From NCBI RefSeq assembly GCF_923077115.1, contig NZ_CAKLPX010000002.1, positions 558,001 to 622,000 on the forward strand: a stretch of DNA of 64,000 bases, given 5' to 3'. How positions within the stretch are numbered: the stretch's first letter is position 1; each line of letters starts with the position of its first letter. The stretch comes from Sinobacterium norvegicum. Lineage in GTDB: Bacteria > Pseudomonadota > Gammaproteobacteria > Pseudomonadales > Sinobacteriaceae. Below, piece after piece: positions 38,525 to 47,925 of this stretch. The translations under genes and the position numbers were made by a program. Below the pieces are notes generated by a model. That model ran no database searches. It was not told the DNA's origin and saw nothing but the letters and a program-made list of their open reading frames with translations.

Positions 38525-39319
38525 CTAGTTAAAGGTGTGTTCTGCGGCGGGAAAACTGCCATTTCTGGTCTGCTCGCCGAATAGCATCACCGCTTTGGTG
38601 ATATCGCCGCCAGCCTCTGCCATAAAGTTCTTAACGAACTTCGCTGGTCGCGGGTTTAGCCCTAGCATGTCGTGTATCACTAATACTTGACCGTCAGTAC
38701 TGTTGCCGGCACCGATGCCGATAACTGGGATGGTCAAAAGCTCGCTGATTGTTCTGGCTAGGTCGCTGGGAACGCATTCCAGCACCAGCAAGCCGGCACC
38801 GGCAGCTTCTATGGCTTTGGCATCGTCGATAATAGCCTCGGCCTGCTCTGGAGAGCGCCCCTGGACTTTGAAACCACCGAGCGTGTTGACCGATTGTGGT
38901 GTCAGCCCTAAGTGGGCGCAAACGGGGATGCCGCGTTCGGTCAGCATGGCAATTGTTGGGCATAGCCACTGTCCGCCTTCAAGTTTGACGACATGGGCCC
39001 CAGCCTGCATTAACTTTGTTGAGTTAATCATTGCCTGTTCTGGGGTGGCATAACTCATGAACGGGAGATCGGCAATCACCATAGCGCCAGTGTTACCACG
39101 AGCTACGCCGGCGGTATGGTAGGCGATATCATCGGTGGTGACAGGTACCGTCGTGTCGTGGCCTTGTAATACGTTGCCGAGGGAGTCGCCGACCAGCATG
39201 GTTTCAATACCGGATTCAGAGATCACGCGGGAGAAGGTTGCATCGTACGCGGTTAGGCAGGCGAACTTCTTCTTTTCTTTCTTAAGTGCTGCGAGGCTCT
39301 GAATTGTGTATTTGCTCAT
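38525..39319 (-). CDS. panB: 3-methyl-2-oxobutanoate hydroxymethyltransferase
   Basis: First step of pantothenate synthesis, adding a hydroxymethyl group to ketoisovalerate. It has 264 residues from the second in-frame ATG ([18 protein letters not shown]). The first ATG, three codons earlier, is only two bases from AAGG. Motifs: [63 protein letters not shown] and [22 protein letters not shown]. It lies between folK and panC on the same strand, the Pseudomonas order. Confidence 0.97.
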   Translation of the reverse strand: MSKYTIQSLAALKKEKKKFACLTAYDATFSRVISESGIETMLVGDSLGNVLQGHDTTVPVTTDDIAYHTAGVARGNTGAMVIADLPFMSYATPEQAMINSTKLMQAGAHVVKLEGGQWLCPTIAMLTERGIPVCAHLGLTPQSVNTLGGFKVQGRSPEQAEAIIDDAKAIEAAGAGLLVLECVPSDLARTISELLTIPVIGIGAGNSTDGQVLVIHDMLGLNPRPAKFVKNFMAEAGGDITKAVMLFGEQTRNGSFPAAEHTFN

Positions 39320-39477
39320 TGATCTCATTACCTTAATTTACAAAAAACGATGCCGAAGTGGGAGTGAATAATGCGGTATTTTAACTGGCTTGGCAAAGTC
39401 GTATGGTCGCGGTCATTGTTATGACTGTCAATCGGCAATGATCAATTTCGCTGCATTATTGACTGTTTTTAATTAAA

Positions 39478-39957
39478 TCAGATTTTTAGCCGCTGTAACT
39501 CTTGGCTGTCCAAGTTTGATAATAGATCAGCCAGAGGCTGATAAGGAGGGGTCGGCATCCGTTTAACCAAATCGAGTAGTGGGGCCACCACAAAAGCTCG
39601 CTCAGCAATACGGGGGTGAGGGATGTTAAGTCGCGGACAGTCAATTTGTTGATCCTCATAAAAAAGGATGTCGAGATCCAGCGTTCTGGCACCCCAGCGG
39701 AGGGTTCTTACTCGGCCGTGTTGGTTTTCGATACCCTGTAAGGCGTCGAGAAGAGCGATAGGGGATAACGTTGTAGTGATGAGGATAACGCCATTAATAT
39801 AATCGGGCTGGTTGCCGGGGCCAATCGCTTTGGTTTGATACCAGGATGATTGCTTGAGAAGTTGGCAGCCTGGCAGCGCGCCGATTTCATTGACGGCATC
39901 GCTGACATGGCTGATAGAGTCCTCTAGGTTGCTGCCTAAGGCTATATATACCGACAT
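39478..39957 (-). CDS. folK: 2-amino-4-hydroxy-6-hydroxymethyldihydropteridine pyrophosphokinase
   Basis: Pyrophosphorylates the pterin just before FolP acts. It has 159 residues, the single-domain form. The HPPK signature RWGARTLDLDILFY contains the magnesium-binding Asp pair, and the opening YIALGSNLEDS and NQPDYINGVI segments are typical. It starts 11 bases after the pcnB stop and is probably co-transcribed with it. The partner folP is at 22.3 kb. Confidence 0.97.
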   Translation of the reverse strand: MSVYIALGSNLEDSISHVSDAVNEIGALPGCQLLKQSSWYQTKAIGPGNQPDYINGVILITTTLSPIALLDALQGIENQHGRVRTLRWGARTLDLDILFYEDQQIDCPRLNIPHPRIAERAFVVAPLLDLVKRMPTPPYQPLADLLSNLDSQELQRLKI

Positions 39958-39968
39958 AGGTGTGACAA

Positions 39969-41375
39969 CTAGCTATTGTTTTGACTGTGGTTGTTGTTGC
40001 CGTTGCGGCGCATGCCGCGTCTACGTCTTGGCGGGCGGCCATTGTGATCTTTGTTGCCCTGCTCATCATTGTATTGGCGCTGCTGGGGTTCAATCGGATT
40101 ATCTATTTGAAACTGAGTCCACCAGGCTCCGAGACCGTTCAGCTGTTCGCCGGCCTGCTCACGTAGCAGCAGGAAATCATAGGCCGCCCGGAAGCGAGGG
40201 TGACCAGAGAGGCTGTGAGCCCGCTTGCCCTGACGCTTGGTTAGGCGGATTTGCAGGTCCCAAATCTCACGCATCGGAATAGAGAACCGCTTGGGTATGG
40301 ATGTGCGCTTGAGTTGTTCCATTGTGGCAATATGAGCTGCCTCATGCAGTGCCGGTGCAGCAGGTACGCCTTCGGCTTCAAGCCGCTCCGCATGGGCGCG
40401 GGCCACTGGCCAGAGTAGGGCCGCAAAAATGAAGGCCGGGGTGACGGTCTTGCCAGCTTGTAAGCGAAGGTCAGTATTGACCAATGCCTGTCGAATTAAT
40501 TGATGATCAATGGGGTCGTTATTCTTCTCGAGGAAATACTGCGTCTCAGGGAACAGTTCACCAAAGAGGTGGTACTTCATCAAGCTGTCGTAGACGGCGA
40601 CGGCATAACCAGACATAAATAGTTTGAGAACTTCATCAAAAAGTCTGGCGGAGGGGATGTCTCGAAGCAGCGGCGCTAACTGTTCGATAGGTTCGGCTGT
40701 TGCCGGCTCGATGTCAAAGCTGAGCTTGGCGGCAAAGCGAGCGGCGCGAAGCATTCTAACCGGGTCTTCGCGGTAGCGAGTCTCGGCATCACCAATGATG
40801 CGGATGTTGCGGCTGTCGATATCTTTTAGGCCGTTGGTGTAATCGTGTAGTGTGAAGCCATCGGCGCTGTAATAAAGTGCGTTGATGGTAAAGTCGCGGC
40901 GGATAGCGTCTTCCTCAATACTGCCGTAGACGTTGTCACGCAGTAACATGCCACTTTCCGCCTGCTTAGAGACATTGTTATTCTTGCCCTTGCTGACGTT
41001 TTCGTGATTTCCGCGGAAGGTGGTGACCTCGATGATTTCTCTACCAAAGGTGACATGAACAATGCGAAAACGACGGCCGATAATGCGCGAGTTACGAAAC
41101 AGCGACTTTACCTGCTCCGGTGTTGCATCGGTGGCGATATCGAAGTCTTTCGGTTGTTCGCCGAGTAAAATGTCGCGAATACCGCCGCCGACCAGGTAAG
41201 CACCATAACCACCGCCATTGAGGCGATACATGACCTTAAGGGCATTCGGGCTGATCTGTTTTCGGGAGATACTGTGTTCATCTCGTGAAAGAATACGAGG
41301 TGATATTTGAGATGGATTGTCACGGTCCATAGTTGAATTCCGGCGGGGGAACAAACTTTTCAGCCAATTAAGCAT
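39969..41375 (-). CDS. pcnB: Poly(A) polymerase I
   Basis: Adds 3' poly(A) tails that speed RNA decay. It has 468 residues from ATG 41373-41375 (MLNWLKSLFPRRNS), which aligns with the family start. The 45 codons of open frame upstream overlap the cbrB-pcnB intergenic RNA region and are unlikely to be translated. Motifs: AYLVGGGIRDILLGEQPKDFDIATDATPEQV with the catalytic DxD, RRDFTINALYYSADGFTLHDY and YREDPVRMLRAARFAAKL. The C-terminal tail is basic (RPPRRRRGMRRNGNNNHSQNN). The folK-pcnB linkage is conserved. Confidence 0.96.
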   Translation of the reverse strand: MLNWLKSLFPRRNSTMDRDNPSQISPRILSRDEHSISRKQISPNALKVMYRLNGGGYGAYLVGGGIRDILLGEQPKDFDIATDATPEQVKSLFRNSRIIGRRFRIVHVTFGREIIEVTTFRGNHENVSKGKNNNVSKQAESGMLLRDNVYGSIEEDAIRRDFTINALYYSADGFTLHDYTNGLKDIDSRNIRIIGDAETRYREDPVRMLRAARFAAKLSFDIEPATAEPIEQLAPLLRDIPSARLFDEVLKLFMSGYAVAVYDSLMKYHLFGELFPETQYFLEKNNDPIDHQLIRQALVNTDLRLQAGKTVTPAFIFAALLWPVARAHAERLEAEGVPAAPALHEAAHIATMEQLKRTSIPKRFSIPMREIWDLQIRLTKRQGKRAHSLSGHPRFRAAYDFLLLREQAGEQLNGLGAWWTQFQIDNPIEPQQRQYNDEQGNKDHNGRPPRRRRGMRRNGNNNHSQNNS

Positions 41376-41481
41376 TGAATACCAAGCTTGAGAAAATGAG
41401 AAATTATCGATAATTAACCCGATTCTAACACAAGGTATGCAATAGGGTGTAGTGGGGACTGCAGGAGGAAAGGGGGAGAAT

Positions 41482-41595
41482 GATGACAGGGGGAGCAGAG
41501 CCCACCCCATCCAGGTCTTATTTACTTATTATTTTTATTATTGACTGCCATTTATTATTTTTATTAGGTCAGTTGTTTTTATTATTATTATTATG
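41482..41595 (-). ncRNA. crcZ: CrcZ-like small RNA (Hfq/Crc decoy), 3' end uncertain
   Basis: Predicted decoy RNA relieving carbon catabolite repression. Seen: a sigma-54 promoter places the start near 41595. From there the RNA has three clusters of AANAANAA-type motifs (41573-41592, 41551-41565 and 41526-41542). The middle cluster is presented in the loop of a stem (ACTG-A-CC / GGCAGT, 41573-41544). A GC-rich stem-loop at 41482-41511 (GATG/CATC outer pairs) may be the 3' end, but it lacks a T-run. Known: in Pseudomonas crcZ lies between cbrB and pcnB, is activated by CbrB with sigma-54, and sequesters Hfq/Crc by repeated A-rich motifs. Inferred: same role here. The RNA would be shorter than the roughly 400 nt of P. 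aeruginosa CrcZ, unless it runs into pcnB. Confidence 0.72.
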
Positions 41596-41604
41596 TCTAA
41601 AGGA

Positions 41605-41621
41605 TAGCAGTTACTGTGCCA
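41605..41621 (-). promoter_or_regulatory. Sigma-54 promoter of the CrcZ-like RNA
   Basis: TGGCAC (41616-41621), five bases, then CTGCTA (41605-41610), against the consensus TGGCAC-N5-TTGCW: one mismatch, GG and GC correctly spaced. CbrB, encoded just upstream, has the GAFTGA loop needed to activate such promoters. Confidence 0.8.
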
Positions 41622-41727
41622 GAAAACATAAGCTAATAATAAATAAGACTATTTTGTATATTTCGTGGCCCTTACGTAATATGTGTGAGGTGTCTTCGTT
41701 ACTGCATTACACCAAATAGCCGGCAAT

Positions 41728-41755
41728 AGTTACATTGTGAAAACAAAAAGTAACA
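41728..41755 (-). promoter_or_regulatory. Upstream activator site candidate for CbrB
   Basis: Read on the RNA strand: TGTTAC, 16 bases, GTAACT. It lies about 145 bases upstream of the predicted RNA start, a normal distance for an enhancer. From memory, CbrB sites in Pseudomonas are TGTTAC/GTAACA-type inverted repeats with a slightly shorter spacer. Confidence 0.5.
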
Positions 41756-41797
41756 CTGTTAATATATTGCCGCTCGGCGGACGAAGCAGGATCCGGG

Positions 41798-43192
41798 TTA
41801 GCTGCTAGTCTTGTTGCTTTTCTTTCTTGGTATGCCAAAACGCTGCCTTCTTTCCCATAAGCATTTTCTGCTCACACCAAGTTTTCTTGCCAGCTCGGTC
41901 TCGCTCATGCTGTCTTGATGCTCGAGGACAAAGCGTTGAAAGTAGTCTTCTAGTGATAGTTCTTCAGCCGGGTCGCCCAGTGCTGAGGTGGCTTCTTGGC
42001 CCATGTCGATATTGGTGTTGTAATTGTCGACGGCCAGTTGATGGCTGGATTTGTGTGGTTCAATATCGAGTAAATCGTGGCTGACTTCATTACCCTCTGC
42101 AAGAATTACAGCGCGTTCTACAGCATTTTGTAATTCGCGGACATTGCCGGGCCAGCGGTGATTGGTAATAGCTTGGATAGCTTGGGGGCTGAAATGAAAC
42201 TCCGGACGATTTAAGCGGTTGCCGATCTCGGCGAGAAAGCTTTCGGCGATCATCAGGATGTCTTTTCCGCGTTCGCGCAGTGGTGGCAGATTTAATTGCA
42301 TGACGGCAATACGGTAGTAAAGGTCTTCACGGAATAGGTTGCGCTGCGATTGTTCTTTCAGGTTTCTGTGGGTGGCAGCAATCAGGCGGACATCGACCTT
42401 CTTGGTGTGTACTGAGCCAATGGCACGAATTTCCCCCTCCTGCAGAAAGCGTAAAAGTCTGGCCTGGGCTTCGAGCGGTAATTCGCCAATTTCATCGAGG
42501 AAAAGGGTGCCGCCATCAGCGGCCTCAATGAGGCCGGCGCGATTAGCTGCGGCACCGGTAAAGGCACCTTTCTCATAGCCGAATAGTTCTGATTCAATCA
42601 GGCTCTCGGGGATGGCGGCACAGTTGACTGAAATAATGGGCTTGTTAGCGCGATCGCTCTGGCGATGAATCGCACGGGCAACTAGTTCTTTACCGGTACC
42701 CGTCTCGCCCTGCACCAAGACGGTGGCCGTGGTCGGTGAAACCTTGTTGATGCGTTCGAACAGCTGCTTCATGGTATCGCTGCTACCAATAATACCGTTG
42801 TTCTTGCTCTGAACGGGTAGGTTGTTGCCTTCTGTTTTTGGGGTTCGATCACGAATAATACGGGCGACACTTTCAACCATATCGTCGTGATCAAAAGGCT
42901 TGGCAATATAATCGATGGCGCCCATTTTCATTGCGTCGACGGCGCTGCGCAAGCTGGCATAGCTGGTCATGATCAGTACTGGTGTATTGCCAGCAGGTTT
43001 AATGAGGTCGGTGCCGGTACCGCCGGGCAGTCTCAAATCACTGATAATCAGTTGATAATGACTGAAATTATGATTCTGTAGCGCATCTTTGATCGAGGCA
43101 GCTTCGCTGATGGTGTAGCCGTGGCGTTCGAGTAGGCGGCGCAGCGCGTTTCGAATGACGGTTTCATCTTCAACAATTAGAATATGACTCAT
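41798..43192 (-). CDS. cbrB: NtrC-family response regulator CbrB
   Basis: Sigma-54 activator of the CbrA-CbrB carbon/nitrogen balance system, 464 residues. Receiver domain 1-115 with phospho-acceptor Asp52 (ISDLRLPG), Lys in IAKPFD. AAA domain with Walker A GETGTGKE (162-169), sigma-54 contact loop GAFTGA (209-214), Walker B GTLFLDE (228-234) and the R-finger region. C-terminal Fis-type helix-turn-helix ELARKLGVSRKCLWERRQRFGI. Position between cbrA and pcnB, the sensor architecture next door and the linked sigma-54 RNA promoter make CbrB much more likely than other NtrC paralogues. It follows cbrA after about 75 bases. Confidence 0.92.
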   Translation of the reverse strand: MSHILIVEDETVIRNALRRLLERHGYTISEAASIKDALQNHNFSHYQLIISDLRLPGGTGTDLIKPAGNTPVLIMTSYASLRSAVDAMKMGAIDYIAKPFDHDDMVESVARIIRDRTPKTEGNNLPVQSKNNGIIGSSDTMKQLFERINKVSPTTATVLVQGETGTGKELVARAIHRQSDRANKPIISVNCAAIPESLIESELFGYEKGAFTGAAANRAGLIEAADGGTLFLDEIGELPLEAQARLLRFLQEGEIRAIGSVHTKKVDVRLIAATHRNLKEQSQRNLFREDLYYRIAVMQLNLPPLRERGKDILMIAESFLAEIGNRLNRPEFHFSPQAIQAITNHRWPGNVRELQNAVERAVILAEGNEVSHDLLDIEPHKSSHQLAVDNYNTNIDMGQEATSALGDPAEELSLEDYFQRFVLEHQDSMSETELARKLGVSRKCLWERRQRFGIPRKKSNKTSS

Positions 43193-43266
43193 ACAACGAC
43201 TCTCATGATAAACGGTGACGATACGGTGACGGTTAGCTGTTTAGTATTCTGCAGCATATTTGCATG

Positions 43267-46221
43267 TTATGCCTGCGGCAGGCTAATCAAAAACTGTGTA
43301 CCACTATTGTTACTTAAATCTACAGGGCTTTTGACCGAAATAGAACCCTGATGTTCTTCGATAATACTGTAAACCAGGGCTAATCCCAAACCCGTCCCTT
43401 TGCCGGGCTCTTTTGTGGTGAAGAAGGGCTCAAAGATTTTCTCTTGTTTATCAGCGCTTATGCCAGAGCCTTGGTCGGTAACAGTAATCAAGTGATTGTT
43501 ACCTTTCTGCAACGATTCTATCAGTACGTCACTGTCTTCAGGGCTCGCGTCACGGGCATTGGAGAGCAGGTTGATAAAGACTTGAACCAGGGTTTGTTCA
43601 TCGCCAAAGACGTAGTGGTCTTCTTCGCACAGGTTAACCACATTAACATTGTATTCATGTGTTGTATCGAGTGAGATCAGCTTACAGGCCTCATCGACAA
43701 TGCTCGAAAGATTATGACGTTCGAATTTATTATTGCTACCGGTGTGTTTGCCGCTGTGCGAAAAACTAACCAGCGAATGGACGATAGAGCTGATGCGATC
43801 TGTCTGATTGACGATTTCTTCCGCTACTTCTAGCACGCCGGGCTGATCGGACTCATAGCGCAGGTTTTGTGCCAGGCAGGCGATGCCGGTAACAGGATTG
43901 CCAATTTCATGGGCTACGCCAGCGGCAAGTCGACCAATCGAAGCCAGACGCTCGCTATGCAGCAGCTCATCTTCCAGCATTTGGAGTTCGGTGAGGTCTT
44001 CGAGTACAAAGAGTTGGTCTCGATTACGATGGAACGCGCCCTGTCTGCTCGCCTTGTGAAGTGAGAAGTGCTGGATGCGACCGTCGAGTTCGACACTCTG
44101 CTTGTGTAAGTGAAGCTCCTTGGAATTGGCAAAGTCGACAAACACCTGTCGCCAAGGCTCGTCGATCGATGAAATCGTCGAGCCGCGTATGTTGTCAGAG
44201 CTAATGCCGGTCAGTTTGGCAATACTGTAGTTCCACAGTAAGACTTCGTTGTCGGGCCCCAGCGAGAATACGCCTATCGGCAGGTCTAAGAGGGTTTGTT
44301 TATGCAAGCGGCGCAGGCCATCAAGTTCGGCGGCGACACCGGTAAGGTTCTTTTTGTAAGTTTCTAGTCGGGTTTCGACCAGCTGAATATCTTCACTGGC
44401 AAAGGGTTGTGAAGAGCGCTTATAAGGCAATAAGCGATTAATCATTTCGTGGGCAACAGAGGCGCCGAGCAAGGATGACAGGTTGGCTTCGATGCGTTCC
44501 CGCAGTCGTCGCAACGAGTAGGGACGATTATCGCTGTGTTTGAGTCCCAGGTCATCGAGTGCGGCATTGACCTCTCTTTCGGCAACCGACACACCTAAGG
44601 CGGAGGCGAGACGTGATTTGAACTCGCTGCTGCTGGTGAATGTCAGTTCGCGTCGCTCGGGCCTGTTGAGACTGTCGAGCGCGCAGTTCTGTGCGGCAGA
44701 GCGCTCCTCGTCGCTGATTCTGGTGACCCAGGACAGCGTGACAAAGACCAAAATGTTGGCAATCAGAGAGCCAACGGTGGCAGCAATCCAGCTTTGATCA
44801 CTGATAAGGTCGGCGCCCACGAGTACGGCATACCATGGTTGGGTCGAGCTGATGATGGGGACTACCAGGGTGAAGAACCAGATACCGAAGCCAATTAATA
44901 GGCCGCCAATAAGGCCGTTGCGGTTGGCTTTTGGGGTGTATAAAACGGCGAATATCCCGGGCAAGAATTGTAGAGTGGCTGCAAAACCCGCGACACCGAG
45001 GTAGCCGAGTTGGCCCTTAGAGGTATAAATGCGGAAGAATATATAGCCAGCTAAGATGATCATGGCAATCAATAAACGCTTGGTCCATAGCAACCAGCGA
45101 TAGATATCCCGCTCAATGGGTGGTTGATAGTAGGGCAGAATTAAGTGATTCAAACACATCGAAGCCAGCGCCAAGGTGCTGACAATAATGACGCCACTCG
45201 CAGCTGAAAGGCCGCCAATATAAGCGATGACGGTCAGCCAGTAATTCTCACGGATCATCGAGGTACCGATGGCGAAATAATCCGGGGGTGTGGTGGCACC
45301 ACTGGCATAGCCGGCCCACAGTATTGGCAGTACAGGGAGGCTGATAATGAGTAGCAGTAAAGGAACCCCCCAGCTGGCAGCATTGACCGAACGGGAGGAA
45401 GGCCGTTCAGAAAAAATCATATGAAACATGTGGGGCATGCCGATGGCGGCGGCAAATGAAGTGAGCAGTAAGGTACGAGTCGAATATTCACCAAAGGTGG
45501 AGTGCAGCCGCTCAATGATTTGAGGGTTTTGGTCCAGCCACAAATCGAGGCCACCAAAACCGCCAAAGACTTGCTGGACAGAAAAATAGGCAACCAGAAC
45601 CAGCGCTATTGATTTAATCACTGTTTCGGCGGCGACGGCGGCAATCAGGCCGTCGTGCCGTTCGTTGGAAGCGGTATGCCGAGCACCGAATAGAATAGTA
45701 AACAGGGTAATCATAAAGCAAAACACCAGGGCCATAGAATCATGACGTTCGGGGCGGTCATTGTGAACCAGCGGTGTTAGATCGGTCATGATATGGACGG
45801 TATCGGCAATTGATTGGATCTGTAGCGCCAGCAGCGGCAGCATGCCCATTAACATACAGAGCGTGACCAAGGCGCCAGCCCATGAACTGCGGAAGCGAAA
45901 AGCGAGTAAGTCAGCCAGAGAACTCAGTTGATTGCGTTTACAAATCGACACCAATGGCTTGAGTAATAACGGCGATAACATAAAGAAGGCGGTGATGCCG
46001 AAATAGTAAAACATAAAGCCAAAGCCGTATGAGTGGGCGAGGCCTAATACACCGTAATAAGCCCAGGCACTGGCAAAGACACCAAGGGAGAGAACAAATA
46101 CCACCGGGTGATTGACCAATCGCTCGGGAATCCATTTTTTGTCGGTGGCAAAGGCGATGGCAAACAAGATGCTGAGATAGAGAAAACCGACGACGAATAT
46201 GGCGCTGATTGAAATAGTCAT
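43267..46221 (-). CDS. cbrA: Sensor histidine kinase CbrA with sodium/solute-symporter domain
   Basis: Hybrid of a transporter and a kinase, 984 residues. Residues about 1-510 form a polytopic SLC5/SSS-type membrane domain with some 12-13 helices. About 530-620 is a STAC linker domain ([23 protein letters not shown]). About 640-745 is a PAS domain. The dimerisation box has the phospho-acceptor His771 in [14 protein letters not shown], and the ATPase domain carries N box [11 protein letters not shown]1 DQGSG and G2 [11 protein letters not shown]. This SLC5-STAC-PAS-kinase order is the CbrA layout. The gene overlaps the small membrane protein upstream by ATGA and is followed by cbrB. The signal sensed is not known from sequence. 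Confidence 0.93.
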   Translation of the reverse strand: MTISISAIFVVGFLYLSILFAIAFATDKKWIPERLVNHPVVFVLSLGVFASAWAYYGVLGLAHSYGFGFMFYYFGITAFFMLSPLLLKPLVSICKRNQLSSLADLLAFRFRSSWAGALVTLCMLMGMLPLLALQIQSIADTVHIMTDLTPLVHNDRPERHDSMALVFCFMITLFTILFGARHTASNERHDGLIAAVAAETVIKSIALVLVAYFSVQQVFGGFGGLDLWLDQNPQIIERLHSTFGEYSTRTLLLTSFAAAIGMPHMFHMIFSERPSSRSVNAASWGVPLLLLIISLPVLPILWAGYASGATTPPDYFAIGTSMIRENYWLTVIAYIGGLSAASGVIIVSTLALASMCLNHLILPYYQPPIERDIYRWLLWTKRLLIAMIILAGYIFFRIYTSKGQLGYLGVAGFAATLQFLPGIFAVLYTPKANRNGLIGGLLIGFGIWFFTLVVPIISSTQPWYAVLVGADLISDQSWIAATVGSLIANILVFVTLSWVTRISDEERSAAQNCALDSLNRPERRELTFTSSSEFKSRLASALGVSVAEREVNAALDDLGLKHSDNRPYSLRRLRERIEANLSSLLGASVAHEMINRLLPYKRSSQPFASEDIQLVETRLETYKKNLTGVAAELDGLRRLHKQTLLDLPIGVFSLGPDNEVLLWNYSIAKLTGISSDNIRGSTISSIDEPWRQVFVDFANSKELHLHKQSVELDGRIQHFSLHKASRQGAFHRNRDQLFVLEDLTELQMLEDELLHSERLASIGRLAAGVAHEIGNPVTGIACLAQNLRYESDQPGVLEVAEEIVNQTDRISSIVHSLVSFSHSGKHTGSNNKFERHNLSSIVDEACKLISLDTTHEYNVNVVNLCEEDHYVFGDEQTLVQVFINLLSNARDASPEDSDVLIESLQKGNNHLITVTDQGSGISADKQEKIFEPFFTTKEPGKGTGLGLALVYSIIEEHQGSISVKSPVDLSNNSGTQFLISLPQA

Positions 46222-46400
46222 TGGCGCTTATTCGCCTTGTGTCGAAGATGCTGCGAGATAAAGACCACGGCAATTAGCATCGACCAGACAATATAAGGGC
46301 GATACCAGGCATTGCTGTCGGCAAATACCCACAACTCAATCGAGGGTAAAAGGATAAATAGCAGCAGAATGACCCACAGTGTTGTTCGGGGGATATACAT
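46218..46400 (-). CDS. cbrX: Small membrane protein in front of cbrA (CbrX-like)
   Basis: A 60-residue protein with two hydrophobic segments (about 6-26 and 33-51), a short polar loop between them and a basic tail ([10 protein letters not shown]), so probably an inner-membrane hairpin with both ends in the cytoplasm. Its stop overlaps the cbrA start by four bases (ATGA), and cbrA has no independent Shine-Dalgarno sequence, so cbrA translation should depend on it. A small ORF called cbrX occupies this place in Pseudomonas putida. I assign the name by position, size and topology, not by measured similarity. Confidence 0.7.
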   Translation of the reverse strand: MYIPRTTLWVILLLFILLPSIELWVFADSNAWYRPYIVWSMLIAVVFISQHLRHKANKRQ

Positions 46401-46487
46401 AACACGTTCATTTTCATCGCAAAGGGTTAGAGTATATTACCTTGGCTATCGAGGGGGCGAAAGACCTATTGCCGATAGCTGGGCGAG

Positions 46488-47417
46488 CTAGGCCAAGGAG
46501 GGAAGCGGCTGATAGTGGCTACAGTGTTTGGCAATCGCATCAATGTCCCAGTGTTGAATGGCGAATTCGAGCAGCTGTTCTACTGTCTTCGGTGGCCGCT
46601 CTGGCAGGGTTTGATTAAGAAAGCTCAGAGCAAACAATAGATTGTTGATGATTTGTCCGGAGTCGAGCGACGGTGCAAAGGTTTGTTTGCTGAGTTTTTG
46701 CCCTGCTTCATTGGTCAAAACAGGTAGGTGGGCATAGTCGATACTGGGGTAGTCGAGCATTTTTCCAAGGTATATTTGTCGCTCAGTGGATTCGAGTAGG
46801 TCGGCACCTCGAACGATATGAGTAACGCCCTGAAAGGCATCGTCCACGACAACCGCCAGTTGATAGGAGATCAGGCCGTCTTTGCGAGCGATCACAAAAT
46901 CACCGAGCTGGGCGGCAAGGTTTTGCTGACGCGGCCCTTGGATTCGATCGCAGTAACTAACCGGCTGTTGGTCGACTAATAGCCGCGTCGCGGTGGCAAT
47001 GCTGTCGTCTATCGTGCGATAACGGCAGTGCCCCGGATAGATGTCGCTGCCCTTTAATTGTGTTCGCGAACATTGGCAGCGGAAGCACAGTTGTTGGCGC
47101 TGCAGTGTTTGCAGTGCGGCTTGATAGGCATCAAGCCGGCTGTGTTGAAACAAAATCGGACGGTCAGAATGTAGGCCATGAGCGCTGAGTGAGGCGATAA
47201 TGTTCTCACTGGCGCCAGCGATCTCTCTTGGTGGGTCGATATCTTCTACTCTGATCAGCCATTCACCCTGGTGTGCTCTGGCGTCTAAGAAGCTGGCCAG
47301 GGCGGAAATCAGTGAGCCCATATGAAGCGGGCCGGTTGGCGAGGGGGCAAAACGGCCAACATAAGGGGGGATGACTGCGGTGCTATCATCATTGTCTTGG
47401 GAGTGTTTATTTGTCAT
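46488..47417 (-). CDS. gluQ: Glutamyl-Q tRNA(Asp) synthetase
   Basis: Attaches glutamate to queuosine 34 of tRNA-Asp. It is a truncated class I glutamyl-tRNA synthetase without the anticodon-binding domain; 309 residues fits. The HIGH-type motif is in GRFAPSPTGPLHMGSLISALASFLDAR, the zinc site is the CFRCQC ... YPGHCRY cluster, and the KMSKS-like motif is QKLSKQT. It follows dksA on the same strand, as in E. coli and Pseudomonas. A terminator stands between them. cbrX begins 87 bases after its stop. Confidence 0.96.
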   Translation of the reverse strand: MTNKHSQDNDDSTAVIPPYVGRFAPSPTGPLHMGSLISALASFLDARAHQGEWLIRVEDIDPPREIAGASENIIASLSAHGLHSDRPILFQHSRLDAYQAALQTLQRQQLCFRCQCSRTQLKGSDIYPGHCRYRTIDDSIATATRLLVDQQPVSYCDRIQGPRQQNLAAQLGDFVIARKDGLISYQLAVVVDDAFQGVTHIVRGADLLESTERQIYLGKMLDYPSIDYAHLPVLTNEAGQKLSKQTFAPSLDSGQIINNLLFALSFLNQTLPERPPKTVEQLLEFAIQHWDIDAIAKHCSHYQPLPSLA

Positions 47418-47432
47418 ATCAGCTGCTTAAAC

Positions 47433-47470
47433 AAAAACGCCACTGCTTAACAAGGTAGGCAATGGCGTTT
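47433..47470 (-). terminator. Terminator between dksA and gluQ
   Basis: On the reverse strand AACGCCATTGC and GCAGTGGCGTT pair with one mismatch around a 12-base loop, then T5. Confidence 0.8.
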
Positions 47471-47493
47471 ATATGGCGACCTAGCAAAAGTTG

Positions 47494-47925
47494 TTAAAGG
47501 CGCTGAGTTTTCTCTTTGATTTCATCAAGCGTCTTACAATCGATACATTGAGTCGCTGTTGGGCGGGCCTCGAGTCGACGAATACCAATTTCAATGCCGC
47601 AAGAATCGCAGAAGCCGTAATCATCATTTTCAATAAGTTCGAAAGTCTTATCAATTTTCTTGATCAGTTTACGTTCGCGGTCCCGTGTGCGCAGCTCTAA
47701 GCTGAACTCTTCTTCCTGGGTTGCGCGGTCGGCAGGGTCAGGGAAGTTGGCAGCCTCGTCTTTCATGTGCGAAACGGTGCGATCGACTTCTTCCATCAGC
47801 TCCGCTTTCCAGGCGCGTAGGATATCGCGGAAGTGTTCTTTCTGGGGTTCACCCATGTACTCTTCATCTTTAGCTGCCTCGTAGGGCACGAAACTACTGA
47901 ATGAAGAATTTTCTTTATTTGGCAT
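47494..47925 (-). CDS. dksA: RNA polymerase-binding transcription factor DksA
   Basis: Works with ppGpp on RNA polymerase in the stringent response. It has 143 residues. The coiled coil (about 35-110) has the acidic tip segment [29 protein letters not shown], followed by the four-Cys zinc finger [25 protein letters not shown] minus none: all four Cys are present, so it is the zinc form rather than the Cys-poor paralogue found in Pseudomonas. A consensus-like promoter lies upstream and a terminator follows before gluQ. Confidence 0.97.
   Translation of the reverse strand: MPNKENSSFSSFVPYEAAKDEEYMGEPQKEHFRDILRAWKAELMEEVDRTVSHMKDEAANFPDPADRATQEEEFSLELRTRDRERKLIKKIDKTFELIENDDYGFCDSCGIEIGIRRLEARPTATQCIDCKTLDEIKEKTQRL

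Larger units (their letters stand above)
41376..41797 (-). other. cbrB-pcnB intergenic region, AT-rich, holding the CrcZ-like RNA and its promoter
   Basis: About 420 bases without a credible protein gene. All functional signals seen are on the minus strand: inverted repeat 41728-41755, sigma-54 promoter 41605-41621, RNA from about 41595. A 15-bp direct repeat (41526-41540 and 41552-41566) comes from the A-rich motif clusters. A perfect AATTATCGATAATT palindrome lies near the pcnB start (41402-41415). Confidence 0.6.

Noticed and set aside
41480-41719. Plus-strand 79-codon frame rich in Leu/Ile between pcnB and cbrB
   Set aside because: The hydrophobic codons are the complement of the A-rich motif clusters of the CrcZ-like RNA. 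No ribosome-binding site.
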